A stretch of 64,000 nt of DNA, taken from assembly GCA_964478125.1 (NCBI GenBank), contig CAYZGR010000003.1, forward strand, positions 1-64,000. The letters run 5' to 3'. The notes below the pieces were generated by a model. It was given only the letters and a program-made list of their open reading frames with translations. It searched no databases and was not told where the DNA came from. This DNA comes from FW021-bin31 sp964478125. GTDB lineage: Bacteria; Bacteroidota; Bacteroidia; Chitinophagales; Chitinophagaceae. The position numbers and the translations under genes are program-made. This document shows positions 17,972-27,757 of this stretch, piece after piece. The first letter of the stretch is position 1. Every line of letters starts with the position of its first letter.

Positions 17972-19096
17972 GTGAAGGTATTAAGACGCTTTTTGATCGT
18001 GCCGCTATGGATCATAAATATCATACTCCTTTTAATCTTCATCTTTATCAGCTATGCCGTGCCGGGAATAGCTTCCGATAAGCATTGGTCCCTGGGATTG
18101 CTGGGACTTGCATTTCCAATGGTGCTCGCACTGGCCCTTGTCTTTATTCTTTTCTGGTTTATCTTCCATTTTAAATATAGCCTGGCGGGTATAATGGTAC
18201 TTCTTATCTGCTGGAAGTTTGTATCCGTATTTTTTGCTATACATCTTTTTGGGGGCAAGGCAAAGAGTAAGAATGCCAACCGGATCACGGTCATGAGTTA
18301 TAATGTGCATTATTTCAAGGATTTAGACAGGAGTGAAAGGGCTAATTCGCGGCTAAGAAATGAGATCATGGCGCTTATCCGTGAACAAGATCCGGATATT
18401 CTCTGTTTGCAGGAATTCTATACATCGGAAAATCCGCACGATTTCAACAATAAGACCTACATTTCCAAGAATATGGGATTGCCTTACCGGTACTTCAGCA
18501 GCGATCAAAATTATGCAAACAATCATTCCGGCGTGATCGTTTTCTCACGATATCCTATTATCCGCTCCGGTAAATTAGATCTCCTGGAAAAGGATAAAAA
18601 CGGCAAGGCGGTTTATGTGGATATTAAAAAGGATGAAGATACTTTTCGGATATTTACCACGCACCTTCAGTCTATTTACCTGGATGCGGAAGACCGGAAA
18701 TATATGAGTGAGGTAAAACAGCAGGAAAATCCTCAATTGTCCGCCACTAAAAGAATCTTACGAAAATTGCATACGGCTTTTACAAAAAGAGCCATTCAGG
18801 CAAAGGTTTTGGCAGAAAAAATAAAAGAAAGCCCTTATCCGGTATTGGTTTGCGGTGATTTTAATGACACGCCCAATTCGTACGCTTATTTTAAAATAAG
18901 AGGAAATTTAAAAGACGCTTTTCTTGAAAAAGGATTCGGCATAGGGCGTACCTATTCACAGATATCACCCACCCTGCGTATAGACTATATCTTGACCGAT
19001 CCCTCTTTTAAAACAGAAGGATTTTATGTTATTCATAAAGCGCTTTCTGACCATTATCCGGTTGTGGCACAATTGGAATATAAAAAGAACAAATGA
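17972..19096 (+). CDS. Endonuclease/exonuclease/phosphatase (EEP) family membrane-anchored hydrolase
   Basis: 374 residues from a GTG start 8 bp after the rhomboid-like stop. Three N-terminal membrane helices (about 5-95) precede an EEP domain (about 105-370) with the expected metal and catalytic motifs: VMSYNVHYF, DILCLQEFY, CGDFNDTP and LSDHYPVVA. The family cleaves phosphodiester or phosphomonoester bonds in nucleic acids, inositides or sphingolipids. The membrane anchor suggests a lipid or periplasmic substrate, but the sequence alone does not decide. Common downstream of rhomboid genes in Bacteroidota, as here. Confidence 0.88.
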   Translation: MKVLRRFLIVPLWIINIILLLIFIFISYAVPGIASDKHWSLGLLGLAFPMVLALALVFILFWFIFHFKYSLAGIMVLLICWKFVSVFFAIHLFGGKAKSKNANRITVMSYNVHYFKDLDRSERANSRLRNEIMALIREQDPDILCLQEFYTSENPHDFNNKTYISKNMGLPYRYFSSDQNYANNHSGVIVFSRYPIIRSGKLDLLEKDKNGKAVYVDIKKDEDTFRIFTTHLQSIYLDAEDRKYMSEVKQQENPQLSATKRILRKLHTAFTKRAIQAKVLAEKIKESPYPVLVCGDFNDTPNSYAYFKIRGNLKDAFLEKGFGIGRTYSQISPTLRIDYILTDPSFKTEGFYVIHKALSDHYPVVAQLEYKKNK

Positions 19097-19105
19097 TATA
19101 ATATA

Positions 19106-19624
19106 CTACCAATCTACTCCATATTTTTCCCTCATTATTTTAAAATGATGGGTTTTATGCCCGAGAATAATATAACCTATGGCGAGTACGGATAATTTGT
19201 TGCCGGAGTAGCTCCCTGTATGCAAAAGCGTCTCCTCCGTAAAAGTGGAGAAAAGCCGGGCGCTGCCTTGATGTACCTCCTGATATTCGTCAAGCAGATC
19301 TGCAATGGAGCGATCATTGGCATGGGCATATTTGGCGTAGGCGTCCTGATCATAACCCTTCAAAATTGTTTGATCGTTTCTTGCAAAACGTAATGCGCGG
19401 TAGTCAAAGATCCTTTCGGTATCCGTAAGATGTTGAAGGATGTCATGGACCGTCCATTTCCCCGGGGCATAGGCGGTTTTTCCCACTGCTTCCAGCGCCT
19501 CCACGTTTATTTCCCTGAGCTGTTTCAGGCTGTTTTCAAAAGCCTTTTCCAGCGAAACATTTTCAGCTAAATCTATATAGGTCGAATGACTTTCAGGAAC
19601 AGAGCGTAAAAAAGACTTATCCAT
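19106..19624 (-). CDS. DinB family protein (putative metal-dependent hydrolase)
   Basis: 172 residues with the DinB four-helix bundle. The three probable metal-ligand histidines are in WTVHDILQHL (first) and GHKTHHFKIM (the other two). DinB-like proteins include bacillithiol- or mycothiol-dependent transferases and uncharacterised hydrolases; this one cannot be assigned further. It converges with the EEP gene, leaving only 9 bp between stops. Confidence 0.85.
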   Translation of the reverse strand: MDKSFLRSVPESHSTYIDLAENVSLEKAFENSLKQLREINVEALEAVGKTAYAPGKWTVHDILQHLTDTERIFDYRALRFARNDQTILKGYDQDAYAKYAHANDRSIADLLDEYQEVHQGSARLFSTFTEETLLHTGSYSGNKLSVLAIGYIILGHKTHHFKIMREKYGVDW

Positions 19625-19713
19625 GACCGTTGTTTTTACAAAAATATGGATTAAAACATTGTCCCGAATTCATTCTGTCAAAAAAGTAGTACTTTGGAAA
19701 CAAAAATAAGATA

Positions 19714-21351
19714 ATGGATGAGGCGGAATTGGCTTTTAATAAAAACGAAGACGCCATGCATTTGGCGGTGCGTGAACTTCAACTACGCTTTTCTAAAATA
19801 GCAAAGGGAGGAGGGAAAAAAAAGATAGAGCGGATCCGGAAAAAGAATAAGCTCACCCCCCGTGAACGTATTCAATACCTTCTTGATCCAAAGACCACTT
19901 TCCTGGAAATAGGCGCCTTCGCGGGCTGGGAAATGTATAAAGAAGAAGGCGGATGCCCTTCCGGCGGCACCGTAGGCGGATTGGGTTATGTGAGGGGTCG
20001 CCAATGCGTAATCATTGCCAATGATATGACTGTAAAGGCGGGGGCCTGGTTCCCTGTTACCGGGAAGAAGAATTTGCGTCTGCAGGAAATAGCCATGGAA
20101 AATCACTTACCGGTGATATATCTGGTAGACAGCGCCGGGGTATATCTGCCCATGCAAGATGAGATATTCCCGGACAAGGAGCACTTCGGACGCATATTCT
20201 ATAACAATGCCCGTATGAGCGCCATGGGAATTACCCAAATTGCTGCTGTGATGGGAAGCTGTGTGGCCGGGGGCGCTTATTTACCTATAATGAGCGATGA
20301 AACGCTGATGGTGGAGGGCAACGGTTCCATATTTCTGGCCGGCCCCTATCTGGTGAAGGCTGCCATAGGAGAAGATGTGGATGCGGAAACTTTGGGGGGA
20401 GCAGAGACACACAACGCAATTTCGGGTATTGCAGATTACAAATTTAAAACAGAAGAGGAGTGTCTGGATCAGATCAAAAAGCTCATCGGTAAACTGGGAG
20501 AGCGGCCGGCTTCTATTTTCAACAGGATCGAATCTATTCCTCCAAAAGAAAAAAAAGATACAATTTATGGCCTGTTACCGGAAGACAGGACCAAGCCTTA
20601 TGATATGATGAAAATTATCAGGTGCATTACAGATGATTCTGAGTTCGAGCCTTTTAAGAAAGCGTATGGAAAGACCATTATTTGTGGATATGCCCGTATT
20701 AACGGATGGGCGGTAGGCATTGTGGCCAACCGGCGGCAGGTTATAAAAAATAAGAAAGGTGAGATGCAAATGGGAGGCGTCATCTATAACGACAGCGCCG
20801 ATAAAGCAGCCCGCTTTGTGATGGTGTGTAATCAAAAGAGAATTCCTTTGCTGTTTTTGCAGGATGTTTCCGGTTTTATGGTGGGTAGTCGTTCGGAACA
20901 GGCCGGTATTATTAAAGACGGCGCCAAGCTGGTTAGTGCAGTTTCTAATAGTGTGGTTCCAAAGATGACGATAATTATAGGTAACTCCTATGGGGCAGGT
21001 AATTATGCCATGTGTGGCAAGGCTTATGATCCCCGTTTTATTTTCGCGTGGCCAAGCGCCCGGATAGCGGTTATGGGGGGGCAACAGGCAGCCAAAACAC
21101 TGTTGCAGATCAAAATAGCTTCTTTAAAGAAGCAAGGGGAAAAAGTGACGGCAGAGGAAGAAAAGGAGCTATTGGATAAAATTACCAGCCGATATGAAAA
21201 ACAAACAACTCCTTATTACGCGGCCGCCCGTTTATGGGTGGACGGCATTATTGATCCGGGTGATACCCGAAAAGTACTTACCGAATGCTTAGAAGCTGTA
21301 TCAAACGGCGGGATTAAAGGATCTTTCAATCCCGGAGTATTACAGGTATGA
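19714..21351 (+). CDS. Acyl-CoA carboxylase beta subunit (carboxyltransferase), methylcrotonyl-CoA carboxylase-like
   Basis: 545 residues with both crotonase-like carboxyltransferase halves. The first half contains VYLVDSAGVYLPMQ across the CoA-binding region, VAGGAYLPIMSDETLMVEG and IFLAGPYLVKAAIGE. The second contains FLQDVSGFMVG, GNSYGAGNYAMCGKAYDP and VMGGQQAAKTL. The SAGVYLP and IFLAGP motifs resemble methylcrotonyl-CoA carboxylase (leucine breakdown) more than propionyl-CoA carboxylase. It transfers CO2 from carboxybiotin to the acyl-CoA. The biotin carboxylase/carrier alpha subunit is not in the window, so it must be encoded elsewhere. Confidence 0.9.
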   Translation: MDEAELAFNKNEDAMHLAVRELQLRFSKIAKGGGKKKIERIRKKNKLTPRERIQYLLDPKTTFLEIGAFAGWEMYKEEGGCPSGGTVGGLGYVRGRQCVIIANDMTVKAGAWFPVTGKKNLRLQEIAMENHLPVIYLVDSAGVYLPMQDEIFPDKEHFGRIFYNNARMSAMGITQIAAVMGSCVAGGAYLPIMSDETLMVEGNGSIFLAGPYLVKAAIGEDVDAETLGGAETHNAISGIADYKFKTEEECLDQIKKLIGKLGERPASIFNRIESIPPKEKKDTIYGLLPEDRTKPYDMMKIIRCITDDSEFEPFKKAYGKTIICGYARINGWAVGIVANRRQVIKNKKGEMQMGGVIYNDSADKAARFVMVCNQKRIPLLFLQDVSGFMVGSRSEQAGIIKDGAKLVSAVSNSVVPKMTIIIGNSYGAGNYAMCGKAYDPRFIFAWPSARIAVMGGQQAAKTLLQIKIASLKKQGEKVTAEEEKELLDKITSRYEKQTTPYYAAARLWVDGIIDPGDTRKVLTECLEAVSNGGIKGSFNPGVLQV

Positions 21352-21486
21352 GAGAAAGATTATCAAAGAATTGGCCGTTCTCCGGAATAAGGGTTGTTTT
21401 GAGCTTCTCCCACCTTTCCCCTTTCAATAATAAAAGAAGTAAGTTTGAAGTTTATTTATAGTTTGAGATTTATTATTTGCGCTTTG

Positions 21487-22827
21487 CTATTCCCTGCTTA
21501 TCTTTTCAAGGTACATTTTAGCCACTATAAAATCATAAGCCGCTTGCAGGTAAGCCGTTTTAGCCTGTTGATATGCAAAATCGGCCTGGGCCAGATCACC
21601 GGATAATAAGCGACCGCTTGAAAATTGAGATTGAGCCGTTTGCAGGTTCTTACGAGTTAATCTCATGTTCTTTTCTTTCTGCAAAAGATCTTTTTCCTTA
21701 TAAGCTGCATCTTGCCGGGCCTGGATCTTATCTAATTGAACCTGGTTCCGTTGGGCACGGTACCCGGCCTGATCCGATTCACGCTGTAAGCGCAGAGCTT
21801 CCATTTGTTTTAACCGATCCAGACCTTCCGTTATCGGGATCTTTACTGAGATACCGATATAACTGTTGCCATACCAATTTTTGTTATTAAATAAATCGAA
21901 ATCATTATCAAAATAATTAGAGCCATAAAAGCCATTCAGGGATACGGTTGGGAAAAACCCGCTTTGTATATTCTGTAGTTGGATCTCTGTAAGCTTCTTT
22001 TGTTGTTTCCATTTTTTCAATGAGAGGCTGTTTCCCCCCTTTTCATGTACCTTTTTAAACGATGAAAGAAGATTCGGAATACGGTCTGAAATACGGAAGG
22101 TGTAGTTTTGAGAAGGATCATAACCCATATCCGCCAGTAACTGCACTCGTGCAGAAGCTAAAATCTTTACTGCATGCAGATAATTGCTGAGGGCATTGCT
22201 TTTTTCGGACACTGCCCGGTTGAGGTCGGTTATTTTAATTCTTCCCGCCTCGTATTGTTCCCGGGTCATTTTCAAAATCTCACTTTTACTTATCGTATCG
22301 GCAATGGCCAGCTCTAGCTGTTCTTTTGCAATGATACATGCGCCGTAATCTTTTCCAACCTTAAATTTCAATTCATTGGCGGTTATCTCTTTATCTGTTT
22401 TACTTAAAGCTGCCTGTTGTACGGTCTCTTTTATCTTGCCATGGGTTTGTGGATTAAAGAGATCTACCCGGGCATTCAGTCCGGTATTGCTTGTCCAGTT
22501 GGTAGAAAATTTTAGCGGCAGGAGCTTTCCTTCGGGAGCATCGGGATTAAAGGCTTTGGCGGGCACGGGAGTTGTGGGAATGATCAGATTACGTCTCAGA
22601 TCATAATTGGCATAAATATCCGGGATTTTTTCCCAGCGGGCCTGTTCCACCTGCTTTTGTGATATGGCTACATTTAAAGCGTCTATTCTGATATTCGGAT
22701 TGTTTTTTAATGCTATTTCTTGCGCCTCCTCAAGGGAGAGGTTCGGGGGTAGGGCGATTTGCTGTGCGGATACACAATAAAAGAGGTGGAATAAGAATAT
22801 ACTTAAAAAAACGCTTTTGAATTTCAT
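21487..22827 (-). CDS. TolC family outer-membrane efflux protein
   Basis: 446 residues from the ATG at 22827 (a GTG two codons upstream is also open). Signal peptide about 1-23 (ending VSAQ), then two repeats of the OEP domain with long coiled-coil helices (about 120-240 and 300-440). It forms the outer-membrane channel of the tripartite exporter encoded by the three genes immediately upstream on the same strand; only 12 bp separate it from the permease stop. No drug specificity can be inferred. Confidence 0.92.
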   Translation of the reverse strand: MKFKSVFLSIFLFHLFYCVSAQQIALPPNLSLEEAQEIALKNNPNIRIDALNVAISQKQVEQARWEKIPDIYANYDLRRNLIIPTTPVPAKAFNPDAPEGKLLPLKFSTNWTSNTGLNARVDLFNPQTHGKIKETVQQAALSKTDKEITANELKFKVGKDYGACIIAKEQLELAIADTISKSEILKMTREQYEAGRIKITDLNRAVSEKSNALSNYLHAVKILASARVQLLADMGYDPSQNYTFRISDRIPNLLSSFKKVHEKGGNSLSLKKWKQQKKLTEIQLQNIQSGFFPTVSLNGFYGSNYFDNDFDLFNNKNWYGNSYIGISVKIPITEGLDRLKQMEALRLQRESDQAGYRAQRNQVQLDKIQARQDAAYKEKDLLQKEKNMRLTRKNLQTAQSQFSSGRLLSGDLAQADFAYQQAKTAYLQAAYDFIVAKMYLEKISRE

Positions 22828-22839
22828 TGTCACAATTTT

Positions 22840-23976
22840 TTATTTAAAAACTGAAGCCGGTTCCAGCTTATTAATTTTTCTTATGGCGAAAAGAGACCCT
22901 CCGATAGATATAAAAAGCGTCACAATCAACAAGAAGAAGATGAGCCAGGGTGACAGTTTCAGGATCAGTCCGGCGTTGGCTACTCCTTTTTTAAAGAGGA
23001 ATAAGAGAAGCAGCGCAATGATGTATCCTATGATCGCGAACAAGAAAGCCTGAGTAAGAATTAATCTGCGTACATATCCATTGGTAGCACCGATAGCCTT
23101 AAAAGTTCCGTAATCTTTTAAACGGTCCAGAACGGAAGAATATAACGTCAATCCGATAATAAAGAATCCGGTTATAATGGCAAAGACCACCAGTGTTCCA
23201 AAACTTACTCCCATATTGGTTGTGCTCAGTAATTGCTTTACGGTAGATTTTCTGAGATCGTCAATTACCCAGGCTCTGACACCGAAAAAGGCATGATTGA
23301 TCCTCGAAGCCACTTTCCGGATATCCGTGTGCGGACTTACTTTTACGGAAACGATACTCACTTTATCGCTGGGGAAGTTGCCGTAAAAACGGGCATTATC
23401 CAAATCTGCAAACATATAATGTCCTCCAAATGCCTGCACATTTTTAGTCTCCACCATTATGGTGGCATTTTTTCCGTTTATTTCAAAGGAGGTCCCCACT
23501 TTAAGAGAGGTATTAAGGGTACGGGCATCAAAGAAGTCTGCCGATACGGTATTAGACTGCATCAAAGAGGTAATTTGTCCATTAATAATTTTTGCGGTAT
23601 CGGGTCCACCGGCGAAGACCGGTCCGTTGCTGCCGATCAATACGACCGGAGACGACTTTCCATTGGGCAACGTGATAGTGGCGTTGGCTACTACGATGGG
23701 GTAGGTATTTTTCACTCCTTTGATACTTCTGATCTCCCGCACCAGCCTGCTGTCAATTTGCGATAACACATTGACGTTTTTTGTGGCATTGTCTATTACC
23801 CAGATCTCTCCTCCGCCCGGATTTGCATTGTTCATTAACCCGCCCATAACGGTGGTTATGAATTGCAGCGTACCCAACTGCTGTCCTATTAAAAAAATAC
23901 TGATGACAATACCTACAATAATACCAATACTTTTAGGCCGGTCATATCTCATAAACTTTATGGCCATGCGGATCAT
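22840..23976 (-). CDS. ABC transporter permease, FtsX/DevC-like
   Basis: 378 residues: an N-terminal membrane helix (about 18-38, followed by FLIGQQLGTLQF), a large periplasmic domain (about 45-245) and three C-terminal helices (about 260-370) of the FtsX type. Topology and the N-terminal motif resemble DevC, the permease of the cyanobacterial glycolipid exporter DevBCA. The ATG overlaps the adaptor gene's stop (ATGA at 23973-23976), so the two are translationally coupled. With the ATPase, adaptor and TolC it makes a complete export machine. Confidence 0.88.
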   Translation of the reverse strand: MIRMAIKFMRYDRPKSIGIIVGIVISIFLIGQQLGTLQFITTVMGGLMNNANPGGGEIWVIDNATKNVNVLSQIDSRLVREIRSIKGVKNTYPIVVANATITLPNGKSSPVVLIGSNGPVFAGGPDTAKIINGQITSLMQSNTVSADFFDARTLNTSLKVGTSFEINGKNATIMVETKNVQAFGGHYMFADLDNARFYGNFPSDKVSIVSVKVSPHTDIRKVASRINHAFFGVRAWVIDDLRKSTVKQLLSTTNMGVSFGTLVVFAIITGFFIIGLTLYSSVLDRLKDYGTFKAIGATNGYVRRLILTQAFLFAIIGYIIALLLLFLFKKGVANAGLILKLSPWLIFFLLIVTLFISIGGSLFAIRKINKLEPASVFK

Positions 23977-24926
23977 GGGCTTTCATTTTTCAGATGAATA
24001 TTACATTCCACTTTGCTATTGAGTAACAAGCGACCGGTACTGTCCAACAGGACTTTAAACCTCCTTACACGACGATCTTGTTTCTCTCCCGGCGCATCGG
24101 TGAAGAGCGATTTGTTGCTCAGATCGGGGGATAAGTAAATAATTTCTCCCGTGGTAATGGTATTTACATTACCAATATAACGGATACTGACCTGTTGGCC
24201 TATTGCCAGTCTGTTGGCAAACATTTCATCGGCCTCCCCGTGCACGACCCAGGGCCCTTTCGGGGCAAAAGTGGCAAAAGAGGTAAGGGGCTCGATCGCA
24301 CCGCCTGCCTTGGCATCCATACTTAATAAGATGCCATCCGAGGGCGCTCTTACCGTCTTTTCCCGCAGGGTATTCTCGGCCGATTTTAATTGTGTTTGCA
24401 GGGTGCTTATCTTAGAACGATCTATGGAAACAGCTTTTTCACGCTGTGCCAGTTGTACTTCCAGTACTTTTTTTTCTGTCTTAAGCGAGGCCACATTTTC
24501 TCTTGTTTCGGCGCCTGTTTGGGCTAATTTTTCACTGGTAGCGAGCGTTTGTGTCTTGTTCTGTAACTGTGCTTTATATTGATTAACGACTATCTGATCT
24601 GACTGCATCTGCCGCTGTTGTGTAAGGATCTGATCCTTTAGCTGTTGCATTTTCAGCCTGGCATCATTTTGTTTTAGCATGAGGATTACAGCTCCCTTTC
24701 TTACGGTGTCTCCTGCATGTTTGTTTACCGATTGCACGATGCCTCCGGCTTCAGAGGCGAGGTTCACTATGCCTTTTTCAGGCTCAACCCTTCCGATACC
24801 CACGATGGTATGTATGTCCTCGGGTATGGTAAGCGAATCTTTAGACCGGACTTTCTGTGTAGATTGGCGTCCGGAATCACAGGAAACGATCAGTAATATT
24901 ATTGGTATAAAGAGTACGTATTTCAT
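23973..24926 (-). CDS. HlyD/DevB family periplasmic adaptor lipoprotein
   Basis: 317 residues. Lipobox LIVSC with acylated Cys16, so anchored to the inner membrane by lipid. Biotinyl-lipoyl-like domain (about 48-75 and 195-225), a coiled-coil hairpin (about 80-185) and a beta-barrel domain (about 225-300). It bridges the inner-membrane ABC transporter and TolC. Overlaps the permease start by four bases and begins 9 bp after the ATPase stop. Confidence 0.9.
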   Translation of the reverse strand: MKYVLFIPIILLIVSCDSGRQSTQKVRSKDSLTIPEDIHTIVGIGRVEPEKGIVNLASEAGGIVQSVNKHAGDTVRKGAVILMLKQNDARLKMQQLKDQILTQQRQMQSDQIVVNQYKAQLQNKTQTLATSEKLAQTGAETRENVASLKTEKKVLEVQLAQREKAVSIDRSKISTLQTQLKSAENTLREKTVRAPSDGILLSMDAKAGGAIEPLTSFATFAPKGPWVVHGEADEMFANRLAIGQQVSIRYIGNVNTITTGEIIYLSPDLSNKSLFTDAPGEKQDRRVRRFKVLLDSTGRLLLNSKVECNIHLKNESP

Positions 24927-24935
24927 TGTTTAATT

Positions 24936-25652
24936 TTATTGATGGGTAGGATCGCTGGAATGATTGTTTTCCCTGAAAGGCTTATTTGCAGTTCGGCCTT
25001 CAGATAAATAAATGATGCGATCGGCATATTTGCGTAGGCGGGTATCATGGGTGACCATTACTACCGCTTTGTCTCTGCGTGATAATGTTTTTAGTTCTTC
25101 CATGACCTTTCCGGCGCTCCGGGTGTCGATAGAGGCGGTTGGTTCGTCGCATAAAAGCAGGATGGGGTCGGTCACCAGGGCACGGGCAATGGCCACCCGC
25201 TGCTTTTGACCGCCGCTCAGCATTTTTGGAAGGCTGTTCATCCTTGGTAGCATGTCTACCTTTCTGAGCGCTTCTTTTGCTTTTTGAGTGGCAGATCTTC
25301 GGTTCTCCCTTTTCAATAAAAGGGGGGCCATCACGTTTTCCAACGCAGATAACGGCTGAAGGAGATTAAAGCCCTGAAATACAAATCCGATATTTTGGAG
25401 TCGTATATTTGCCAGCTTTTTCTCAGATAAGCGACTGACATTCTCTCCCCTGATAAAGACGGCTCCCGTACTTGGATAAATGACGCAACCCAGCAAAGAC
25501 AATAAAGTGGTCTTTCCCGATCCGGAGGGACCGATAATAAGGGTTAGCTCATGGGTGTGAAAATCAAGTGTGCTGCTTTCCAGGGCCGTAATGACTGTAT
25601 CCCCGGTTTTATATTTTTTTGAAGCTCCTTCGATAGCGGCAACTTTTTCCAT
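24936..25652 (-). CDS. ABC transporter ATP-binding protein, MacB/LolD/DevA-like
   Basis: 238 residues. Walker A GPSGSGKT (about 42-49), Q-loop FVFQGFNLLQPL, signature LSGGQKQR, Walker B ILLLCDEPTASID and the switch His in VMVTHD. It powers the FtsX-type permease encoded two genes downstream. First gene of the four-gene exporter operon (ATPase, adaptor, permease, TolC). The exported substrate is unknown; related MacB and Dev systems handle peptides, glycolipids and siderophores by mechanotransmission. Confidence 0.93.
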   Translation of the reverse strand: MEKVAAIEGASKKYKTGDTVITALESSTLDFHTHELTLIIGPSGSGKTTLLSLLGCVIYPSTGAVFIRGENVSRLSEKKLANIRLQNIGFVFQGFNLLQPLSALENVMAPLLLKRENRRSATQKAKEALRKVDMLPRMNSLPKMLSGGQKQRVAIARALVTDPILLLCDEPTASIDTRSAGKVMEELKTLSRRDKAVVMVTHDTRLRKYADRIIYLSEGRTANKPFRENNHSSDPTHQ

Positions 25653-25787
25653 ATCAAGTAGGATATTGTATTTTTATGATGCAAATTACGGAAATTAGAC
25701 GCCTATCACAATGATCTGTTTCTGAACCAGGGAAACGGGGGACCGGAAAAGGGTGTAAAAATCGAAAAAGGAAACCGGATCAGGAGC

Positions 25788-26369
25788 TTAATTTTTGTAT
25801 CTTTTTTTTACCCGTCGTGAAACAGGCGAGGTGATGGTTTGGGAAAGCTTTTTTACGGCAATAGTCATTTGTGCTTCAACCGTTTTTATCGATAAATTTA
25901 GAATGGAAGCTACTTCTCTATATTTTAGACCGTCTTCTCTGATCATTTTGAAAATTAATTTGCAACGTGATGGCAGACGTTCCACGGCATTTTCTATTCT
26001 TTCCTTTAATTCCTCCGTGATCAATATCTTTTCCGGATCCATTGAAAATTTCAGATAAGATTCGCTTACCTCGCGGATATCTATTCTTTCTTTTAAATGG
26101 TTTTTGCTCAGATAATCCAATGATTTATTTTTAACGGCCACATAGAAGTATACATCGGGATTTTCGATCTTGTAAAGCTGATCACGCCGCCTCCATAAAT
26201 TGATAAATACGTCATTTACAATTTCTTCGGCAGGCTCTTTTGCATGTACGATAATAAAAGAGAAACGAAACAAGGGCGCAAAATAATGTTTATAAAGCGC
26301 CTTGAAAGATCGTGTATCTTCCTCGCGGGCTACTTTATAAATGCATTCAAGTATCGCTTCCTGATCCAT
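25788..26369 (-). CDS. RNA polymerase sigma factor, ECF subfamily
   Basis: 193 residues. Region 2 contains AEEIVNDVFINLWRRRDQLYKIENPDVYFYV, with the core-binding helix; region 4 contains LKYREVASILNLSIKTVEAQMTIAVKKL. It is divergent from the FecR gene (intergenic about 130 bp) rather than co-directional as in the pair at the left edge. It presumably activates the susC/susD operon at 27758-32740. The C-terminal tail is strongly basic (SRRVKKRYKN). Confidence 0.92.
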   Translation of the reverse strand: MDQEAILECIYKVAREEDTRSFKALYKHYFAPLFRFSFIIVHAKEPAEEIVNDVFINLWRRRDQLYKIENPDVYFYVAVKNKSLDYLSKNHLKERIDIREVSESYLKFSMDPEKILITEELKERIENAVERLPSRCKLIFKMIREDGLKYREVASILNLSIKTVEAQMTIAVKKLSQTITSPVSRRVKKRYKN

Positions 26370-26498
26370 AGAATAGCTTTAGTCTGGTTTCCGGCCTGCA
26401 GGTAAAAGTAGGAGAAATCTGAGTCATAAAAAAAATTAAAAGATCTTTAGGGGTATCCTCCTTTTTATTCGTCCTTAATGATAAAGGCCTCTTTTCTC

Positions 26499-27602
26499 AT
26501 GGATGAAACCCACATTTGGAAATTAATGGCAAAGGCGTTGGCCAACGATGCTGCAACTAATGAATTAAAGGAATTAGAACAATTATTAAAAGACAAGCCC
26601 GAATGGGGACAAGCCTATTTTTACTTACAAAATTTAAAAGTAAATATTAAGGGAGAAGAACAGCTGGCGGAAGAAGAAAAACGAATGGAAGCGGAGGGGC
26701 TGAGGAAAATGGAGAAAATGTTTTCTTTTGATTCACCGAAGGACGTCAATAACCATAAAACCATTCCATGGTACAGGCCCTATAAGAAAATAGGGATCGC
26801 GGCTTCCATTGCGTGTTTAATAGGTATGGCATTTTTTCTATTCCATTCCCGCCAAACAGAAACGCGATCCGAGGAACCGGTTTTGTCTGTAAACGATGAT
26901 CATCAGGCAAAAACTTATATAGCATCACAGGCCACTTCCATTGAACTGGCTGATGGTACGAAAGTATGGTTAAACCGGGGAAGCACCCTAAAATGTAATA
27001 AGACATTTGATCAGAGAAACCGGGAGGTGACCCTGAAAGGAGAGGCTTTTTTTGATGTGGCACAAAATGATAAACACCCGTTCATTGTTCATCTGAAAAC
27101 GGGGATAAGTGTGAAAGTATTGGGAACACAATTTAATGTAAAGGCCTATTCCAATACGCCTATTATCGAAGCGGCGCTGATCAGCGGAAAAATTGCGCTG
27201 GATCTCAATAAATCGGGTAGGGACCGGATCATTATGAAACCCAATGAAAAGGTTACCATTGATCTCGATAAGCTCCGTGCCGTTTCTCACACGCTTCAAC
27301 GGGCAGAGGCAGTGCAAACGGATCAGATCCGGATTAATCCCATCGATCAAAAAATTCCGGAAACAGCCTGGATGGAGGATCGGCTGTCTTTTTATGACAT
27401 GCCCTTTAAAGAATTGTCCTATGAATTGGAACGGGTCTATGGAAAGAAGATCATTTTTAAAGATAAGCAATTAGAGGCTTACCACCTTACGGGATCTTTC
27501 GGAGCGGAGCGCCTGGAACAGGTTTTAAAAGCATTACAAATTACCACTCCTTTTAACTATAAGATAAAAGGAGATGAGATCATACTTTATAACCAACCTT
27601 AA
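26499..27602 (+). CDS. FecR family anti-sigma factor
   Basis: About 367 residues from the ATG of MDETHIWKLM; an in-frame ATG seven codons earlier (26478) is also possible. Cytoplasmic sigma-binding segment (1-95), one membrane helix (about 98-116), FecR domain (about 142-245, ATSIELADGTKVWLNRGS) and a DUF4974 domain (about 293-365, LSFYDMPFKELSYELERVY). It should hold the divergently encoded sigma factor until the downstream SusC transducer signals. The N-terminal part contains a Lys/Glu-rich helix (50-75). Confidence 0.92.
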   Translation: MDETHIWKLMAKALANDAATNELKELEQLLKDKPEWGQAYFYLQNLKVNIKGEEQLAEEEKRMEAEGLRKMEKMFSFDSPKDVNNHKTIPWYRPYKKIGIAASIACLIGMAFFLFHSRQTETRSEEPVLSVNDDHQAKTYIASQATSIELADGTKVWLNRGSTLKCNKTFDQRNREVTLKGEAFFDVAQNDKHPFIVHLKTGISVKVLGTQFNVKAYSNTPIIEAALISGKIALDLNKSGRDRIIMKPNEKVTIDLDKLRAVSHTLQRAEAVQTDQIRINPIDQKIPETAWMEDRLSFYDMPFKELSYELERVYGKKIIFKDKQLEAYHLTGSFGAERLEQVLKALQITTPFNYKIKGDEIILYNQP

Positions 27603-27640
27603 AAAAAATCCATGATATGAAAACATAGAAGATGAAAAAA

Positions 27641-27671
27641 AGAAACGTATAACCCATCGTTATACGTTTCT
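27641..27671. promoter_or_regulatory. Perfect 13-bp stem hairpin in the fecR-susC spacer
   Basis: AGAAACGTATAAC (27641-27653), a 5-nt loop, then its exact complement (27659-27671). Seven A residues precede it on the plus strand, so on the minus strand it has the U-tract of an intrinsic terminator. On the plus strand no U-tract follows. It could end a leftward antisense transcript, or attenuate or stabilise the fecR-susC message. Confidence 0.6.
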
Positions 27672-27757
27672 CAAAACGACTTAAGGTAAAGAAATCGAGC
27701 CTAAAGGCCTGACAACCATGCCGATTTCTATTTTGAACCCAAAATCATTGTAAAGAT

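Noticed and set aside
27718..27753. 11-codon upstream open frame before susC
   Set aside because: Length and position can arise by chance; no rare codons or regulatory structure tie it to susC.
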